Below, in pieces: positions 40,122 through 41,590 of a stretch of DNA of 41,590 bases. The first letter of the stretch is position 1, and each line of letters begins with the position of its first letter. Source of the stretch: JBFIHZ01 sp041601535 (GTDB taxonomy: Bacteria > Pseudomonadota > Gammaproteobacteria > Xanthomonadales > SZUA-36); the NCBI GenBank assembly GCA_041601535.1, contig JBFIHZ010000005.1, positions 1 through 41,590 on the forward strand, written 5' to 3'. The notes below the pieces were generated by a model. The model made no database searches. It had not been told where the DNA came from and saw only the letters and a list, made by a program, of their open reading frames with translations. Position numbers and translations under genes: made by a program.

Positions 40122-40138
40122 AGATACAGGAAAAACGA

Positions 40139-40378
40139 ATGATAGACCTGCGCCTGATTGATGAATTGAGCCGCAAGCTCAGCGCCGCACTGCCCCCTGG
40201 CGTGACGCGCCTGAAAGAAGAAACCGAAGAGCAATTCAGGCTGGTTCTCACCCGCTCGTTCGAGCGCATGAACCTGGTCACGCGAGAGGAATTCGACGCC
40301 CAGGCCGCCGTTCTGGCCCGCACCCGTGAGAAGCTCGAGCAGTTGCAGGAACAGATCAGCAAGCTGGAACAGGCCTGA
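40139..40378 (+). CDS. ubiK: Ubiquinone biosynthesis accessory factor UbiK (BMFP family, YqiC)
   Basis: Small coiled-coil protein that supports ubiquinone synthesis by working with UbiJ in the Ubi complex and promotes membrane fusion in vitro. The 79 residues have the family pattern: an amphipathic N-terminal helix (about 1-20), RLKEETEEQFRLVLTRSFERMNLVTREEFD, and a C-terminal coiled coil (LARTREKLEQLQEQISKLEQ). ATG start with AGGAAA about 8 bases upstream. Short single gene between the divergent P-II gene and the transporter gene. Confidence 0.93.
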   Translation: MIDLRLIDELSRKLSAALPPGVTRLKEETEEQFRLVLTRSFERMNLVTREEFDAQAAVLARTREKLEQLQEQISKLEQA

Positions 40379-40463
40379 GCCACTGCCGCCTTACCGGATG
40401 CAGGCGTATACATTCCGCGCCGTGTGTCTGCAACCAGTGCGCACTCCCACATCGTAAGCTGAC

Positions 40464-41393
40464 ATGAAACAACACTTGAGTTTGATCGCCTGGCTGGCTC
40501 TGGCCGTGATCTGGGGCAGCAATTTCATCTTTATGAAATGGGGCACCGAATCGATTTCCGCCCTGCAGGTGGTATTGATCCGGGTGGTGGTGGGCAGCCT
40601 GCCGGTGGCCGTGTACGCTGTTTGGCGCAAACAATTACGGCTCAGCCAATTGCGGCATTTGCATCACTTCGCCGTGATGGCCTGCCTGGCTGCAGCGGTG
40701 TATTACTACGGTTTCGCCAAAGGCACTTCTCTGTTGCCATCCGGCATCGCCGGAGCGGTCAGCGGCGCTATCCCGCTGTTCGCCACTCTGGCCGCCGTGG
40801 TTTTTCTGCCCGAAGAAAAGCTGACATTACCGAAAGCCGGCGGCCTGCTGCTGGGTTTGATCGGGGTGGTGATGATTGCTCGGCCATTTGACGCAGAGCC
40901 TGGCAGCGCCAGTACCGCCGGTGTGCTGTACATTGTGGCAGGCTCTCTCAGCCTGGGGCTGTCTTTCGTGTACGCGAAAAAATTCATCTCGCCGCTGGGC
41001 ATTCCGGCTGCCGCGCTGGTCACGTGGCAGTTGGGCCTGGCCAGCTTGCTGCTGGCGGTGGTTACCGACTTCAACGGCCTGGCCCGGATCACTGCAGACC
41101 CGGTGGCCTTGTGGGGTACGGTTTTTGGCCTGGGCGTGCTAGGCACCGGCCTGGCATTCATCATCTACTATTTTATTGTGCAGACCATGGGTGCGGTGCG
41201 CGCCTCATCCGTTACCTACCTTCCCCCGGTGGTTGCCTTGCTGATCGGCGTACTGTTTGTAGGCGAAACCGTGACCGTGCTGGATTACCTGGCCACCGGA
41301 CTGATACTGGGTGGTGTGGTGCTGTTAAACCGCCAGACTGCGCCGGTTCCGGTACCCGGGCCGGGCCAGCAGACCGGTCAGCAGGAACACTGA
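40464..41393 (+). CDS. EamA-family (drug/metabolite) transporter
   Basis: Inner-membrane transporter of the DMT superfamily with two EamA repeats of about five helices each. The 309 residues show AVIWGSNFIFMKWG (repeat 1 start, about 13-26), about ten hydrophobic segments, the PLFATLAAVVFLPEEKLTLPKAGGLLLGLIGVV motif of repeat 1 and the matching LPPVVALLIGVLFVGETVTVLDYLATGLILGGVVLL of repeat 2. A Pro/Gln-rich tail follows. Substrate unknown; amino acid or metabolite export is typical for the family. ATG start with a weak ribosome site. Converges on the partial gene at the right border. Confidence 0.9.
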   Translation: MKQHLSLIAWLALAVIWGSNFIFMKWGTESISALQVVLIRVVVGSLPVAVYAVWRKQLRLSQLRHLHHFAVMACLAAAVYYYGFAKGTSLLPSGIAGAVSGAIPLFATLAAVVFLPEEKLTLPKAGGLLLGLIGVVMIARPFDAEPGSASTAGVLYIVAGSLSLGLSFVYAKKFISPLGIPAAALVTWQLGLASLLLAVVTDFNGLARITADPVALWGTVFGLGVLGTGLAFIIYYFIVQTMGAVRASSVTYLPPVVALLIGVLFVGETVTVLDYLATGLILGGVVLLNRQTAPVPVPGPGQQTGQQEH

Positions 41394-41421
41394 CAGCCTC
41401 GATTGAAACCGGGCCAGCGCT

Positions 41422-41590
41422 TTACCGGGGAGCGAGTTCTTGCGCCCAGCCGGCCAATGGATCCATGGCCAGCGCGCGGTCGTACATGCGGCGTGCCGTT
41501 TCGATTTGCCCAGCGTTTATCGTGGGCTGAATGCGACTGGCCAGCAGGGATGCACCGACGATACCCTGATCCTGGCGTATCGTTCGCAGC
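41422..41590 (-). CDS. 3' end of a gene cut by the window border
   Basis: The last 55 codons of a minus-strand reading frame with a TAA stop (complement of 41422-41424). The visible protein part has a TPR-like helix pair: LLASRIQPTINAGQIETARR followed by MYDRALAMDPLAGWAQELAP. This matches the A/G-x-x-A-L-x-x-A-P spacing of a TPR repeat end, so a TPR protein is possible. The frame is open to the border and codon use fits a gene, but the family cannot be named. Confidence 0.6.
   Translation of the reverse strand, partial: LRTIRQDQGIVGASLLASRIQPTINAGQIETARRMYDRALAMDPLAGWAQELAPR

Noticed and set aside
1..41590. CRISPR array, insertion sequence, prophage or integron
   Set aside because: No regularly spaced repeats, transposase, integrase or phage genes were seen; every large reading frame is explained by core genes.

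Overview
The window reads as chromosomal core DNA of a gammaproteobacterium. It is GC-rich and densely packed, and nearly every gene is a recognisable housekeeping type. The best pointers are the gene orders pilM-N-O-P-Q divergent from the penicillin-binding protein 1a gene, and rph divergent from yicC followed by gmk-rpoZ-spoT-ridA-recG. Both orders are familiar from pseudomonads and relatives. The large membrane protein with a TolB-like domain and TPRs is a type I associate with marine gammaproteobacteria of the Woeseia/Chromatiales/Xanthomonadales kind. I cannot name a genus. I see no rRNA, recognisable tRNA, CRISPR array, transposase, integrase or prophage gene.

Layout from left to right. 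1-360 has no gene but holds a REP-like hairpin and a compact, possibly pseudoknotted RNA ending in a strong terminator. Then come mnmG (minus), an aromatic-rich lipoprotein (minus), a 69-residue orphan (plus) and pepN (minus). A plus-strand pair follows, a PLP-dependent ammonia-lyase/racemase coupled to tag. Next, on the minus strand, are yajQ, an ornithine-decarboxylase-type enzyme, and a two-gene unit encoding an FHA membrane protein and an exported trypsin-like protease, with sixA divergent from it. Further minus-strand genes encode free methionine-R-sulfoxide reductase, a DUF938 methyltransferase and an N-formylglutamate amidohydrolase-like enzyme.

15.5-20.6 kb is the type IV pilus alignment operon pilMNOPQ (minus), its first four genes coupled by overlapping stop and start codons. 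It is divergent from mrcA/ponA and an overlapping gene of unknown function. 24-28.6 kb carries gltA, rpmE2, hemW, rdgB and rph, all minus. 28.7-35.9 kb is a plus-strand run for RNA turnover, nucleotide supply, stringent response and recombination: yicC, gmk, rpoZ, spoT, ridA, recG and an ACT-domain gene. 35.9-40.05 kb (minus) holds a small membrane protein, the TolB-like/TPR membrane protein, a beta-hydroxyacid dehydrogenase and a PII protein. ubiK and a DMT-family transporter (plus) follow, and the 3' end of a further gene is cut by the right border.

I found no clear new defence or biosynthetic system. The strongest candidates for something undescribed are the structured RNA at about 170-285, the branched inverted-repeat element between rph and yicC, the FHA/protease unit next to sixA, and the TolB-like/TPR protein with its coupled small membrane partner.
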